This document shows positions 1-11,361 of a stretch of DNA of 64,000 nt, piece by piece. The position numbers and the translations under genes were made by a program. The stretch comes from Mauremys mutica. Taxonomy: Eukaryota > Chordata > Testudines > Geoemydidae. How positions within the stretch are numbered: position 1 is the stretch's first letter; each line of letters opens with the position of its first letter. Under the pieces are notes generated by a model, which had not been told where the DNA came from, did no database searches, and saw nothing but the letters and a program-made list of their open reading frames with translations. The stretch covers positions 66,855,321-66,919,320 of the forward strand of contig NC_059075.1 of NCBI RefSeq assembly GCF_020497125.1. The letters run 5' to 3'.

Positions 1-230
1 CCCTATGCTGCTCATCTATGTGCCACTTTGGTCCCCACACAAGTGATTTCCATATGGCATGGGAAAATTTCCTACAATGAGGGAAGGAACAAAGCTGCTC
101 TGCCAGGGAACCTTCAGCAGAGGATTACTGAGTACCTCCAGGAAACTTCCTTGGAGATCTCTCTGGAGGATTCCCATGAAATCTTGGCATGCATCAATAC
201 CCTGTTCTGCTGTATTGATTAGCTACACAG
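1..230 (+). pseudogene. Fragment of a Myb/SANT-type DNA transposon, second part
   Basis: A 64-codon open stretch (28-222) contains the residues VISIWHGKISYNEGR and a tail rich in L, E and S. I recall this kind of sequence downstream of Myb/SANT-domain genes in repeated turtle elements. It is cut by the left window edge and ends in a TAG. It probably belongs to the same element as the minus-strand Myb/SANT reading frame just to the right, although the strands differ. No catalytic motif is visible. Function in the host is not suggested. Confidence 0.4.
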
Positions 231-874
231 GGAAATGTCCAGCTCACAGAAACACAGCCAGCCTCCCACATTTCTTTGCCCTGAATCCACCTCCGCACTA
301 CACAACCACAGCCACTTGCCAGGAGTCTCATCTCCTGCTTCTTGCTCACTGCTGAGAGCAACTGTTGACACTGACTAGGTACCTCTGGAGTGGAGAACAA
401 TTCCTGGCTGCCTACCCCACCAGGCAACCCCGCCGGGAGCTACACATCCTCATCTAACTCCACCTCTTCATCAGTAACTTTGTCCTCTGGGTTAGGTCCT
501 CTTTCCGCCATCTCCGTGCCCTCCAAAGTATCCACGGGGCTCTTGGTGATGGAGGTGAGGTCACCACTGAGGATAGCATCCAGCTCCTTATAGAACCTGC
601 AGGTCTTAGGTGAAGCAGCGGAGCAACGGTTTGCCTCCCTCACCTTATGGTACGCCTGCCTCAGCTTTTTAATCTTCGCTCTGCACTGCAGCATGTCCCG
701 ATCATGGCCCTTTTCGCACACGCCTCGATAAATCTGCCCGTAGGTATCCCAGTTCCTATGGCTCAAGCGCAGCTGGGACTGCACAGCCTCCTGTCCCCAT
801 ATACTGAGCAGACCCAACAGCTCCGCAGTGGTCCAGGAGGGAGAGCGTTTGCTGCGATAACCCGCCATGGTCAC
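194..874 (-). pseudogene. Myb/SANT-domain protein of a DNA transposon, interrupted copy
   Basis: The minus-strand frame opens with ATG at 874 and reads 144 codons to a TAG at 440-442. Residues about 10-95 have the look of a trihelix Myb/SANT DNA-binding domain (RSPSWTTAELLGLLSIW near the start, then CRAKIKKLRQAYHKVREAN and a C..CRFYKELDAIL segment). An acidic tail follows (DEEVELDEDV). The same frame stays open beyond the TAG to 194 and still resembles the family (SQELFSTPEVPSQ), so the TAG looks like an internal nonsense mutation. Proteins of this type bind transposon ends in PIF/Harbinger-like elements, where the DDE transposase is a separate gene. No transposase is seen here. I treat it as a decayed mobile-element gene; a domesticated host gene is less likely because of the stop. 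Confidence 0.6.
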
Positions 875-968
875 CGGGGAAGATGCGATGAGACCTCTCC
901 ATGCCGAGCCCCAACAGGAAATGGAATTTCAAAAATTCCCAAGGCTTCTATGAGGGAGGGGTGGATTG

Positions 969-1153
969 GGGAGAGAGGGAAAGCTCAGTGGTTTGAGCAT
1001 TGGCCTGCTAAACCCAGGGTTGTGAGTTCAATCCTTGAGGGGGCCATTTAGGGATCTGGGGCAAAAAATCTGTCTGGGGATTGGCTTTGCTTTGAGCAGG
1101 GGGTTGGACTAGATGACCTCCTGAGGTCCCTTCCAACCTTGATATTCTATGAT
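969..1153 (+). mobile_element. tRNA-derived SINE with CR1-like tail (Cry type of turtles)
   Basis: The head looks like a tRNA gene with pol III promoter boxes: box A AAGCTCAGTGG at 981-991 and box B GAGTTCAATCC at 1024-1034. A unique body follows. The tail (about 1105-1153) ends GATATTCTATGAT, the 3' end motif of CR1 LINEs, which is how such SINEs borrow CR1 reverse transcriptase. This head-and-tail combination is known from cryptodiran turtles and is the best taxonomic marker in the window. No clear target-site duplication was found. Confidence 0.85.
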
Positions 1154-1263
1154 GGTTGTTTACCTGGCTGCAGGGCAGTGGAGTTCAAACTGCTGACCAA
1201 AGCAATCAGGATGGGCATTGTGGGACGACACCTGGAGGCCCATTAAAGCAATGAAATGAAGCA

Positions 1264-1460
1264 TGGTGTCTACACTTGCACTTTGTCAAAAAAAAATGTA
1301 GGGGAAAAAGACATAAATCTATCATGAGTATGAATGTATTTTTGTCACCAAAACCAGACATTTTCCCAGGCAAAAGTTGCCTCACAATGTGTACGCACTC
1401 ACTGTTTGGGTTGACAAATGGCAGTTTTGGTGACAAAACTTGGTAGTGTAGACAAGGCCT
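1264..1460. mobile_element. Short TIR element (MITE-like), GTCTACACT end family
   Basis: The left end reads GGTGTCTACACTTGCACTTT and the right end, reverse-complemented, GGCCTTGTCTACACTACC. These are imperfect inverted ends. The interior has repeated GTTTTGGTGACAAAAC-like stretches, which give extra internal complementarity. There is no coding capacity. The superfamily is uncertain. Confidence 0.55.
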
Positions 1461-2490
1461 TTGTGTGATGTTCCTTAACTCGAAGCACATTTGAGAGGTA
1501 CATTCGTATTACGCAAGCTGTATTCTTCCTCAAATGGATGCCTAAGCATCCTCATGCTCCTCATCAGAGTTCAGTGTGATGCAGCCTAGTCCAGCCCTCG
1601 TAGCTCCTAGTCTTCATTTTCTAAGGGGGGATAAGCATCTTTACAGTCAACTTAAAGGGCTTGTTTAGTGCAAAAGGCTCCCTGTCCCAATTAGCAGAAT
1701 CAGCTAGGAGCCTCAACTGCCTTCTCAAAGCCTCAGACAAACTGGGAGAAGACAGTAGTCCTTATTCCATCCACATTTCAGTACAGTTGTCCTGCTCCCA
1801 GGGACTCTGCAAAGCCTGACAGCAATCCAGATGAGGATTCACTACAGCTCTTTTAAGTTTTAAGCCAGTAGGTACCTTTTAAAAGCATGATGGGTGTTTA
1901 TTTTGATCTAGAAGTCAAGACCAGTGTTTCTGATCCAAGACAGTTTACCTGTTGTGTCTCAAAAGGACTTGTACACATCCCTCCACAGAAGGAAATGCCT
2001 CTCTCAGGGTGGGGGGAGTGGGAAAATACGCCTCATTGTCTGGCATGCGTGACACCCATGAAAAGGTTACACTGCTGGAAACAGTGTCTGGCCATCAGGG
2101 TAGGTGAGTTGTTCTCCTGATGTAACATTTCTAACTGATTATTCTGCCTGGGGAGCTACAATGGGCAGAGCTTCCAAGGATTCAGATATTATTGGAATTC
2201 TCCCTCTTCATTTTCCTTGTATGGCTTTAATTAAGTTCAGTTGGTCTAATCTCATTAAAATCTGGTTTTCTCTATTACCTCTGGACTGGTATGTACTACT
2301 ACTCCCGCCACAATACATTGCAAAGCAGACAGCTCAAAGCTAAGGAAAAGGTTGTACTACTGTTAGGATTTCCTGAAGTTCCTTTTTGCTACCTTGTTGA
2401 GATTCCTATTCCACTGTGGAGTAGTAACAAGGTGGCTTTGGTGATGGAGAAGACTCAGACTGGCGTGTCTCTGAGGGAAGGGGAACTACT

Positions 2491-2607
2491 TAGGCCTGGT
2501 CTACACTTAAAAGCTAGGTTGACACAGGTACAGCACTCAGGGTGTGAAAATTTCACATCCCTGAGCGCTGTAGTTAGACCGGCCTAGCCCCTGGTGTAGA
2601 CAAGGCT
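2491..2607. mobile_element. Short TIR element (MITE), GGCCTGGTCTACACT ends
   Basis: About 115 bp with inverted ends GGCCTGGTCTACACT (left) and AGCCTTGTCTACACC (right, reverse complement). A TA dinucleotide lies on both sides. It is non-coding and of the same end family as the elements at 1264 and 3156. Confidence 0.7.
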
Positions 2608-2699
2608 AGGTTGATTAAAGGATTCTTCCACTGCCCTGGCGACCATCACTTGGGAAGGTGGATTACCTACGACTATGGAAAAAACCCTTGGTAACAGGG

Positions 2700-3139
2700 T
2701 GTGCTGAGTCAGGAGCTAACTTAGCACCCTGTCACTCCAGTCCCCACCAGTATATATTAATGGGGACCTCACTGGAAGGCGGGTAGTTGACTGAGGGTGC
2801 CACTTCACTGAGGAGAGCTACAGCTGAGGGTCTGATTCAGGGGGAAGCAACTCCTAGTCCTGGGATAAGATAAGCAGACAGAAAGTCAGTGCTGGGGAAG
2901 AGGAGGGAGCTGAAGGAAGGCAGAGACAGGCAAGACTGACTGCTGCTAGTACTAGTCCCTGCCCTAGAAGCAAGTGGGGAAGCTGGCTCTGGACTGTAAA
3001 TGTATGTAAATAACCCTGCAGGCTGTGGCCTGCTGGAAAAACACAGTACTGTACAATATGGTGGTGGCAAAGGAGATCTAGAGTGGTTTTGGTTTATGAT
3101 TAAAGCTTGAAAGGTCTCTCAGTGGATTGCCCCGTGACA
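2700..3139 (+). mobile_element. Possible solo LTR
   Basis: The segment starts TGTGCTGAG and ends CCCCGTGACA, giving the TG...CA boundaries of an LTR. It contains an AT-rich TATATATTAA at about 2752. No matching target-site duplication and no internal retroviral sequence are present. It may instead be an unrelated repeat. Confidence 0.35.
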
Positions 3140-3155
3140 CCCTCCTGTCACTGTA

Positions 3156-3221
3156 GGACGCATCTACACTACAGAGCTTCTGTAGCTGTACCATTGTAGC
3201 ACCTCTAGTGTAGACGTGATC
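3156..3221. mobile_element. Very short TIR element (about 65 bp)
   Basis: Left end GGACGCATCTACACTACAG and right end (reverse complement) GATCACGTCTACACTAGAG are inverted copies. There is almost no interior. It is a miniature of the GTCTACACT-end family. Confidence 0.55.
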
Positions 3222-5104
3222 TTAGGCATCATCATTGCCCTCGAGCTCCATAAACTGCCCTAATTGGTGAGTGATGGCCTGATGCCCACATGTCCTTAAG
3301 TACATTTTACAGTTCCTCCGGGCTTCTTTGATTTGCCCTGTGAAAAAGGCAATAAAAGCAAAATCCCTCAGCATCATTTCCACATAGGGAATGGCAGGAG
3401 CAATTGTCACAGTTTTCTGAGCTGCTTAGTGAAAGGAATCAAACAAAACAGCCACTCCAACCACTCCTTCCTTCTGCAGCTCTTTTTCTAGCACTAATTC
3501 TCCGAAAGCTCCACTACCATGTTCATTGTTCTAACGGTATTTTTGTGATTCCTTCGTAGTTTTGATCCAGCGCCTTCCTCCAGAATTAAATGCATACTTT
3601 AAAAAACGGCACCTTATTTTATATATTCATTTTCCAAGGAGGCGGTCTGTTACCAGAGCTACTGGGGCTGGAAAAGGGATTGAGGCGAAATGCAACCAAA
3701 AATGGAGGCAATGGTACTAGGTTTGGAGGTACTGGTCAGGCTTCAAGGAGATAGATGGGTACAATATTTGCTTTTCAAAGGTGAATGTTAGGCTAAATTT
3801 ATATAATATAATTTTTTAAATGAATTTTCTTAAGATCCTGGATGGAAATAAAATGACCTGCTGACAAAGTCTTATTCAGTGGTTCTCAAACTGTGATTTG
3901 TGAATCAGTCTGGGCTACAGATCCTTTCCTGTTAACTATTCTTAAACTCATATAGTAGGGGTATGGTCCATAAGAAGATCTGGCAGTGGTGTTTAGAAAT
4001 TTGGGAGGAGTGGTGACTCCATGAGGAAGTCACTGATGTAGGAATTTGTCCCCAAAATGAAAATGTAGAACATTACTGATTCCTACATAACTTGAGTGTT
4101 TACAAGTAATTTTGGCAGCAAAAGAGCTACTCAAGGAACATGGTTCTATTCACTTTTCTGATGCTTAGTACCAATGCCCTGGGTTTCATACACTTATCTC
4201 TAAACTTTAAAGTAGTTCCACATGCTACTGTGGTTCAGTAAAAATGTATTTGGACTCATGGCCTAAGGGAGAAAGGGTTCTGTGTCACAAAAACAATCCC
4301 CTGAGCCATCCCATGCCATCATGTCAGATTTTGTGTGGTTATTAGCAAAGCAAAACAAAACATGGCAGTACACATGCCATGAGAGCATACACAAAACAAT
4401 GCCATGCATGTGGTAAGTGTGGGACCCACAAGATACTGGGATTTGTTCTTGGTGGTTTCTTTTTCCTATTTCAGTAGTTTATTTTAAGGAAGAAAGGAGG
4501 GGCTAAGAGTTACAATAAGAAAAGGACTTCAAGGTGCTGTGGCATAAATCTTTGTAGATTAATCAACCTGACTGCATCAATGTTACAGAAAGTGGGGAGC
4601 AGACAGAATAGTTCCTCACAATCATCCATTCACCTGGTTACGGCCAACTGTCAGCTTAATGAAGCTCAGGGCAATGTCAGTCCAAATCTTTTGGCATTAC
4701 AGAGTGAAAATGGCATCAACTGTGTTCTGAGAGCTACCCGCAGGACTGGCTTTCTGATCTATGAGCCCCAAATAAGAACAAGGTCTCAAAATGTCAGAGG
4801 AGAGAGAAAGGACAGGAGTAGTTTACCACACCTTCCCCAAACCTGCTGATTGAGGGACAGATTGGGTTGGCCAGTCACTTGGGAGTTTGCCTAAGGCACC
4901 CCAAGAAGAAGCTTACATTGTTTGAGTTTAAGGCTGGCTGTGACCTCAAAAGATAGCCCCTGTAATCAAACAGGAATCTTCTGAGCACTGAGGAATCCAG
5001 GCCATTGACTGACTGGGGAGAAGGAGGTGGTGGTCTTTATAGCAGCCTCGTGATACACATGCCTTGGTGCTGGTAACCATGTTCCTTTTCTGTTTGCTCT
5101 GCAG
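3222..5104. other. Intergenic or intronic sequence, little recognised
   Basis: A hAT-type left end (CAGTGGTTCTCAAACTGTG, about 3878) is present without a visible right end, so it is a fragment. A 62-codon minus-strand frame (3222-3410) has no recognisable domain. No exon with splice signals was found before the acceptor at 5104. Confidence 0.4.
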
Positions 5105-5347
5105 ATCCTGTGTGGGAAGGAGATCCCCCGTTGGGTGAATCGCCTAGCCTACTTCAGCTCGTGCATCCCTTTCCTCCAAAGTTGCCTCCCCAAGGAGTGG
5201 CTGACCCCAGCAGCCTTGCAGAGCCACATCAACCTCGGCCTCCACAAGGAAGAGCAGGGAGACACAACAGATGAAGAGTCCCCGTCCACTTCTGCGGCTG
5301 CCTCAGCCTCAGGCACCTCGCGAACCTGTAGGCATACCCGGGTCTAA
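5105..5347 (+). CDS. Probable terminal coding exon of an unidentified gene
   Basis: A pyrimidine-rich tract ends in ctctgcag at 5104 and gives a good splice acceptor. From 5105 a frame reads 80 codons to a TAA at 5345-5347. The first part looks like a folded protein ([19 protein letters not shown], then [19 protein letters not shown]). It turns into a low-complexity acidic and Ser/Ala tail ([18 protein letters not shown]), typical of a C-terminus. GC content and codon use are higher than in the flanks. I do not recognise the family. By human synteny SYNJ2BP lies upstream of COX16, but this sequence is not SYNJ2BP. The upstream exons are not visible in the first 5 kb, so they lie outside or behind a long intron. 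A GT inside the exon near 5329 could be an alternative donor. A chance open frame behind a cryptic acceptor remains possible. Confidence 0.5.
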   Translation: MLCGKEIPRWVNRLAYFSSCIPFLQSCLPKEWLTPAALQSHINLGLHKEEQGDTTDEESPSTSAAASASGTSRTCRHTRV

Positions 5348-7576
5348 GTTGTGCCCAACATGCTCCCTTCTCTCACTCTCTTCTATTTCTTTCTAATTTC
5401 CTCTCTTACAGCACCTTTCTTTCTCCTTCTTTTCTTTGCCCAAGAACATTGGGGGAAACCCACTTTAATGAGAAGACGAGCTCCTGATCCTTCTCGAAGG
5501 GTTGTCACTACTATTGCTTGGCAAAATGATGCTGAACTATAGCATTGTGCTGACGAGTGTGGTGGCTAACCTGGATTCTCCTCCCAAGGCCCCCTGTGCT
5601 CCTTGATCCACAGAGAACTGTTGACTTTCTGGGCACAAGAGCATGGGACTGGAGGGGAACCATACTGTGAAGTTCCTTGGCTGGAACTGTTTTTATTCTT
5701 TTATCTCCCCCTCTCTCCTCTCCAGTTCTGTCAAGGCTGCCCCCCACCTACAGCGTTCCTCCTGGACATACCAAATGAAGGAAGCAGAACCTCAGCTTGA
5801 CTTTCTCATCTCTAAGACCAGCAACAAGGTCCTACAGATCTTCTTTTTTTGTAATTACCAGGTTTCTAAATCGTTCGAAGGACAAGTGACAGGTACTGCT
5901 GTTCTACGACCACCAGTTTTCTGTGTTAGAATTTAAGAGATCAGAGGACTGCCCTCCCCCCAACAACAATACCAAATGTACCTAGAAAACAAATGTGTAA
6001 TGGTGATTTTTATTTGGTTACAACAAGGGGTGGGGGCTAATGCTTGGGGGTAGCTACTAAGTAGATGCAGGGGTGGCCTCTGGTGGATTGGTTCTCTTAG
6101 TTCCCCTACCCAAGTCACCAGTTTTGCATCCCTTGTTTGCTGTTTCCCTTCCTTTTCAGTGGGGTGTTAAATCTGTCTTCTGGCTGGCTAGCCAGCTGCC
6201 TCTGGCACCATGTGTTTTGGGGAGGGACTTTTGGAGTGAGAGGGTGGTGAGAGGGAATCCCTTGGGCAGATTGCTATTTCCTGCAGTCTTTCTTCCCAGA
6301 ACCACAGAACCCAACATATGGGTCCCTTGGCAGCCATCTACCCAGTCTAAATTTAAAGCCAAGCCAGGAAGGCGAAAACTATCTAGACGGAGAATAAACC
6401 AGAAGAATTGACATGTGTTCCCCTGCCTCAGAGGCTGTTTTGGGAGGGAGAGGGCAGCTTGGAATCCTGTCAGGAAGCAGAGGATGCTGCACCATGTACA
6501 TCCCCATGGCATCTTTTGTTACATAACACTCTCTTTATTTCAGTCGTTTGGGATAGAAAAGGGGCAAGGCTGGTTGACCAAGCACTGCAGCATTGGTTCA
6601 TAGATGTATTATGCCCATGATGATGGTTTCTGTGGTGGAGGGAAGATGGAAAAGGGAGCAGGTACGCCAATTCCATTATTCAATCACCTGACCAGGAATT
6701 ATGTTCAAAGGCTACACCAGCATGGAAAAGGAAAATCTAGGTCCCTCTTCCCCCACCAGCTATGCAGAAGAGGAAGACAAAAGAGCCTGAGGATGCGTGT
6801 GTAATGTATTGATTTAGGGCCTGATTCCTGGAAGTGCTGCGCACCAGCTGCTCCAGCTGAAGACAGGAGGAGCTCTGGGTGCTCAGTGCCTTTGAAAATC
6901 AGGCTGTTAATGTGGATAATCCTGTCTCCTGCTGGTGGTCAGCCACAGTGAGAATAACAGCCTGCTAATTACAACCAGCTATGCAAGCTACTCCATTATC
7001 TCAAGTTTATAGAAATTGTGGGCTTGGTATTGAAAGTCCTGGGTTTGATCTCCACTGATATGCCTAGTGTCTGTACATACATGGCCTCAGTTTGCTACGT
7101 GTGTGTATCTATATGTCCAGAGAGATAAGGAATAATGAGAACCCTGTGAAGAGATTGGGACAACTGCTGCATTCTTGGCATGGTAGCAGACTCTAGGGGC
7201 TTTTGATGGTCAGAAATTCAGTCCTTACAGTATGGTCTAACCCCGCATCCCCCTACAATGATGCACATGTGTACAATGAAACTTTTACAACATGCTTCTA
7301 ATGTTTCATAATCTCTACAATGAATATTAAAGAGCTGTAGTTCCTAGTATCCCTGCCCAGATGCAAAGTCACATTCTCTGTTAACCTTGGCTACCCCTGG
7401 CTGGTACCCACAATCAGTACCGCCTTGTCAATTATTCCACTGCTCTTGGCATAGCTACCCAGAACCAGCACCACACTCTATTATCCTGGGTTCCTGGTGT
7501 AGTTGCATAGAGCCAGCATCACATTCTCTAGTACCCTGGTTTGTTCCGCGATGATTTACTAGGGTCAGCATCATAT
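5348..7576 (+). other. Possible 3' UTR followed by intergenic sequence
   Basis: If the exon before it is real, its 3' UTR starts here. A candidate poly(A) signal AATAAA lies at about 6393 (gagaataaacc). Several short frames here show no domain. A 26-bp stretch at 6305-6330 recurs almost exactly at 9645-9670. Confidence 0.35.
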
Positions 7577-7752
7577 TCTCCATTCAGGGCTGGCTCCAGG
7601 CACCAGCACAGGAAGCAGGTGCTTGGGGCGGCCAATGGGAAAGAATGAAGCAGCGTGGTAGAACTGCCGCTGAAGTGCCACTGATCGCAGGTTTGTTTCT
7701 TTTCTTCGCCGCTTGGGGCAGCAAAAAAGCTGGAGCCAGCCCTTTCTCCATT
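7577..7752. mobile_element. Non-autonomous hAT element, 160 bp, with 8-bp target duplication
   Basis: The ends CAGGGCTGGCTCCAG (from 7585) and CTGGAGCCAGCCCTT (to 7744) are inverted copies. An exact 8-bp duplication TCTCCATT flanks them (7577-7584 and 7745-7752). An 8-bp duplication with CAG ends is the hAT signature. It has no coding capacity. A related left end (CAGGGCCGGTTCTAG) occurs inside the large hAT near 17625. Confidence 0.85.
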
Positions 7753-9655
7753 ATTCTGAAGTTGCCAGAGCTGCTGCCGCCCAGACACAACATTACACAA
7801 TACAGTACTGCACACTCAGTGGCCTTGCAGTGACTTGTGTCACTGCCTAAACCAGCCATGCAATCTCCATTTTTTTGAAGTTCCCAGGGTCGCTGCCAAA
7901 AACCAGCATTGTGACCGCAGGTATGTGCAGTGACTGGAAGGAACCGAGTGGAGGTCTCCCGGAGCTCTCATTTGGTGAGGGAACATTGCAGTCAGATTAA
8001 GAGGTAATAGCAAATAGTCCCTGATTGACTGCCATCCATCCATCACCCCAACCTGCCATCTTGCATCTGATCTCATATGAAGTATCACATTGGAAGTCCC
8101 AGGTGGAATCAGGGCTCCAGTGACATACCTTTCCTAAGGAAAATGCTTTCTCAAAATGTTTTACTAAACAGCATACATAACTAGCTTTATTTTAATCCAG
8201 GCAAGCAGCATTCTTCCTCCATTCAAGCCTTTGGGGGGAGGAGACATTCTTGAGGTTGCAGGACACTCCTTTGGTGCAAGCTGTTAGCACTATAAAAAGA
8301 TATATTTTTTTTGCAATGGGGACAAGGAGGTGAAAGAGAATCAAACCATCACTGTGGCTAATTCATAGCTCAGAATGTGTTCTAGTCCTCAAGACTGCTG
8401 CTTACCTCCCCACGCTGGCCAAGCTACCTGACCAACGGTGACCAGAATAAAGAAAAGCGACACTGTGGAAATCAAAAGTATAATAACAATATTGTTACCT
8501 GTGTAATTAACCACATTTTAATGATTAAAATGGAGTTTTTAAAATCTAATGTATTGGTCCCCACTAGTGCAGTTTGTTTATTTTGGGCACTTTGCTTACC
8601 CTTCAGAGAGTGAAATTAGATTGGTTGATTTCACTTTCTGGTTCTAGTCACTCTTACTTCCTATTTCTCCTGCACTGCTCAGTGCTGTTTCTTTGGACTC
8701 CTAACACTGCCAGGGAAGTTTCATATACAAACATTTTCCACTGGAAAAAATATATATGTTTGTGTACATTTGGAAAATATTTTTATTCATAATGTTTTGT
8801 TGCTCCCAACCTCTTTTTTCACTTAATTACAAAACCTAAAGTTGGGGCCAAACATACTTGACAATGTCCTTTTAAAAGGAGATTCAGAGGAGCCATCTTG
8901 GCACCTTGAGACTAACAGCTGAGAATGATTCTTCTTATAGAGGGCCTGGCCTTGCAAAGATGAGGTGATAAGAGTTCAGGCATGATTATACTAATGCTGG
9001 AACACTAGCTTCATCCAAGAGGACACTTCTCCTCTAGGGAAGTGTAGGGCAAGAGAAAGAGAGGTAAGCAATAAACAGAATCTGCTCTCAGAAACTATAT
9101 TTCAATAATGTCAGCTCTCCTGATTTGGGGAGACATTTCTTTCAGAAGGCCCTTGTCACTTGGCTACTTCCCTCTCCTGATCCAGGATTTGGGGACCCCC
9201 AGCTCTGAAATACTTAAAGGTCATAGAAAACAGTAGCTCTGCTTTTAGAGTCTTTGTCAGTTAATTCCCTGAATTTTGTACCACTGCACTGGGACAACAC
9301 AGTGAAAAGTGCCAGTCCCAGCACCACATAGGGCCTGGTTGCAGAGGGGCTCCTCTCTCTCCCCCCCCGCATACTTTCAGTTGGAGTTGTAAGCGTTCAA
9401 GACCTCTGAAAATCAGGCCCATATTTCTCTTGCATAGCCGGTAACTTCAAGAAGCAATAGGAATAGCAATAGCATTTGTGAAGATATCAGTCCCAGCTAA
9501 GCAGCCCTGCATCTTCTGCAGTTGAGAAATGGGGTACATGTGGCATTTATGATAAGTGACTTGATGACCTTTAATTTTCAAAGTTTTTCAAGATTTTAGC
9601 CTGCTAAAAAAGAACAGCATCCCTGATACTAGAGATGGAAATACCAGAACCCAAC
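7753..9655. other. Intergenic sequence, nothing firmly recognised
   Basis: No exon-like open frame was seen. A short stretch at about 8893-8920 (GGCACCTTGAGACTAACAG) resembles the Penelope-like family described elsewhere but is too short to call. Confidence 0.3.
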
Positions 9656-9945
9656 ATATGGGCCCCTTGGAAATACCTCATAGGCCATCCAGCTTAGGGC
9701 AGCATTGTTCCCTACAGTATACTTTCCAGGGCTTTGTCTGGTTTAAAAGACCCAAGCTATGTGACTTCCATCATTTCCCATAGGACATGATTCCATCTGT
9801 CTCGTTGTCAGGAAGTTTTTTTTTTTTAGTATTCAGCCTAAATTTTTTCCTTTTCTTAATTTCATCCCATCACATCTAGTTATTCGCCTTAATATACCCT
9901 TAAACAATTCTCTCCCCGCCCACCTTAGTGTTTCTATCCTTCAGA
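9656..9945 (-). mobile_element. CR1-like LINE 3' fragment, minus strand
   Basis: The stretch around 9676-9900 (gccatccagcttagggc..., ...tattcagcctaaat, ...ttcatcccatcaca) reads as the reverse complement of a CR1 3' region: remnants of the C-terminal coding end. It is heavily mutated and has no open frame. It sits directly before a CR1 in the opposite orientation. Confidence 0.55.
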
Positions 9946-11361
9946 TCAGTTCAGAGGTGACCCTGGCAACTACAGGCTAGTAAGCCTCACTTCAGTACTG
10001 AGCAAATTGGTTGAAACTATCATAAAGAACAAAATTGTCAGACACATAGATGAACATAATTTGTTGGGAAATAGTCAACATGGTTTTTGTAAAGGGAAAT
10101 CATGCCTCACCAACCTACTAGAAATCTTTGAGGGGGTCAACAAGCGTACGGACAAAGGAGATCCAGTGGATATAATGTATTTAGATTTTCAGAAAGCCTT
10201 TGACAAGGCCCCTCACCAAAGGCTCTTAAGCAAAATAAGCAGTCATGGGATAAGAGGGAAAGTTCTCTCATGGATTGGTAACTGGTTAAAAGATAGGAAA
10301 CGAAGGATAGGAATAAATGGTCAGTTTCAGAATGAAGAGAGGTAAATAGTGGTGTCCCCCAGGGAACTGTACTGGGCCCAGTCCTATTTAACATATTCAT
10401 AAATGATCTGGAAAAAGGAGTAAACAGCGAGGTGGCAAAATTTGCAGATGATACAAAACTACTTAAGATAGGTAAGTCCCAGGCAGACTGCACAGAAGGA
10501 TCTCACAAAACTGGGTGACTGGGCAACAAAATGGCAGATGAAATTTAATGTTGATAAATGCAAAGTAATGCACATTGGAAAACATAATCCTAACTATACA
10601 TATACAATGATGGGGTCTAATATAGCTGTTATCATTCAAAAAAGAGATTTTGGAGTCATGGTGGATAGTTCTCTGAAATCATCAACTCAATGTGCAGCGG
10701 CAGTCAAAAAATTGAACAGAATGTTGGGAATCATCAAGAAAGGGATAGATAATAAGACAGAAAATATCATATGGCCTCTATATAAATCCATGGTACGCCC
10801 ACACCTTGAACACTGTATGCACATGTGGTCGCCCCTTCTCAAAAAAGATATATTGGAATTGGAAAAGGTTCAGAAAAGGGCAACAAAAATGATTAGGGGT
10901 ATAGAACGGCTTCTGTATGAGGAGAGATTAATAAGACTGGGACTTTTCAGCTTGGAAAAGAGGCGACTAAGGGGAGATATGATAGAGGTCTATAAAATCA
11001 TGAGTGGTGTGGAGAAAGTAAATAAGGAAGTGTTATTTACTCCTTCTCATAATACAAGAACAAGGGGCCACCAAATGAAGTTAATAGGTAGCAGGTTTAA
11101 AACAAACACAAGAAAATATTTTTTCACGCAACGCACTGTCAACTTCTGGAACTCCTTGCCAGAGAGTGTTGTTAAGGCCAATACTAAAAAAGGGTTCAAA
11201 AGGGAGCTAGACAGATTCATGGAAGATAGCTCCATTAATGGCTATTAGCCAGGATGGGCAGCAATGGTGTCCCTAGCCTCTGTTTGCCAGAAGCTGGGAT
11301 TGGGTGACAGGGCATGGATCACTTGATGATAACCTATCTGTTCATTCCCTTCAGCATAGAG
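9946..11361 (+). mobile_element. CR1 LINE, 5'-truncated, plus strand
   Basis: The 3' half of CR1 ORF2 plus part of its 3' UTR. The reverse-transcriptase core is followed by the C-terminal region and a UTR stretch (agccaggatgggcagcaatggtgtccc type). The expected end of the UTR is lost because a hAT element begins at 11362. CR1 is the main LINE of sauropsids and moves by target-primed reverse transcription. Confidence 0.9.
10007..11248 (+). pseudogene. CR1 reverse-transcriptase ORF2 remnant
   Basis: Frame 1 is open from 10007 to 10345 and carries the finger/palm part with QHGFCKGKSCLTNLLE and the first catalytic block YLDFQKAFDKAPH (YLDF near 10180). A frameshift follows, because the next block [19 protein letters not shown] lies in another frame. 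The catalytic FADD box is at 10441-10452. From 10538 the first frame is open again to 11248 and holds the C-terminal CR1 region (for example [28 protein letters not shown]). The frame breaks make it inactive. The endonuclease half and ORF1 are absent, as usual for 5'-truncated copies. Confidence 0.9.

Noticed and set aside
969..1060. tRNA gene
   Set aside because: Box A and box B are present, but the CR1-like tail and lack of a proper acceptor stem make it a SINE.
3222..3410. 62-codon minus-strand frame (FAFIAFFTGQIKEARRNCKMY)
   Set aside because: Protein-like in appearance but short, with no family recognised, no splice context, and adjacent to a miniature TIR element.
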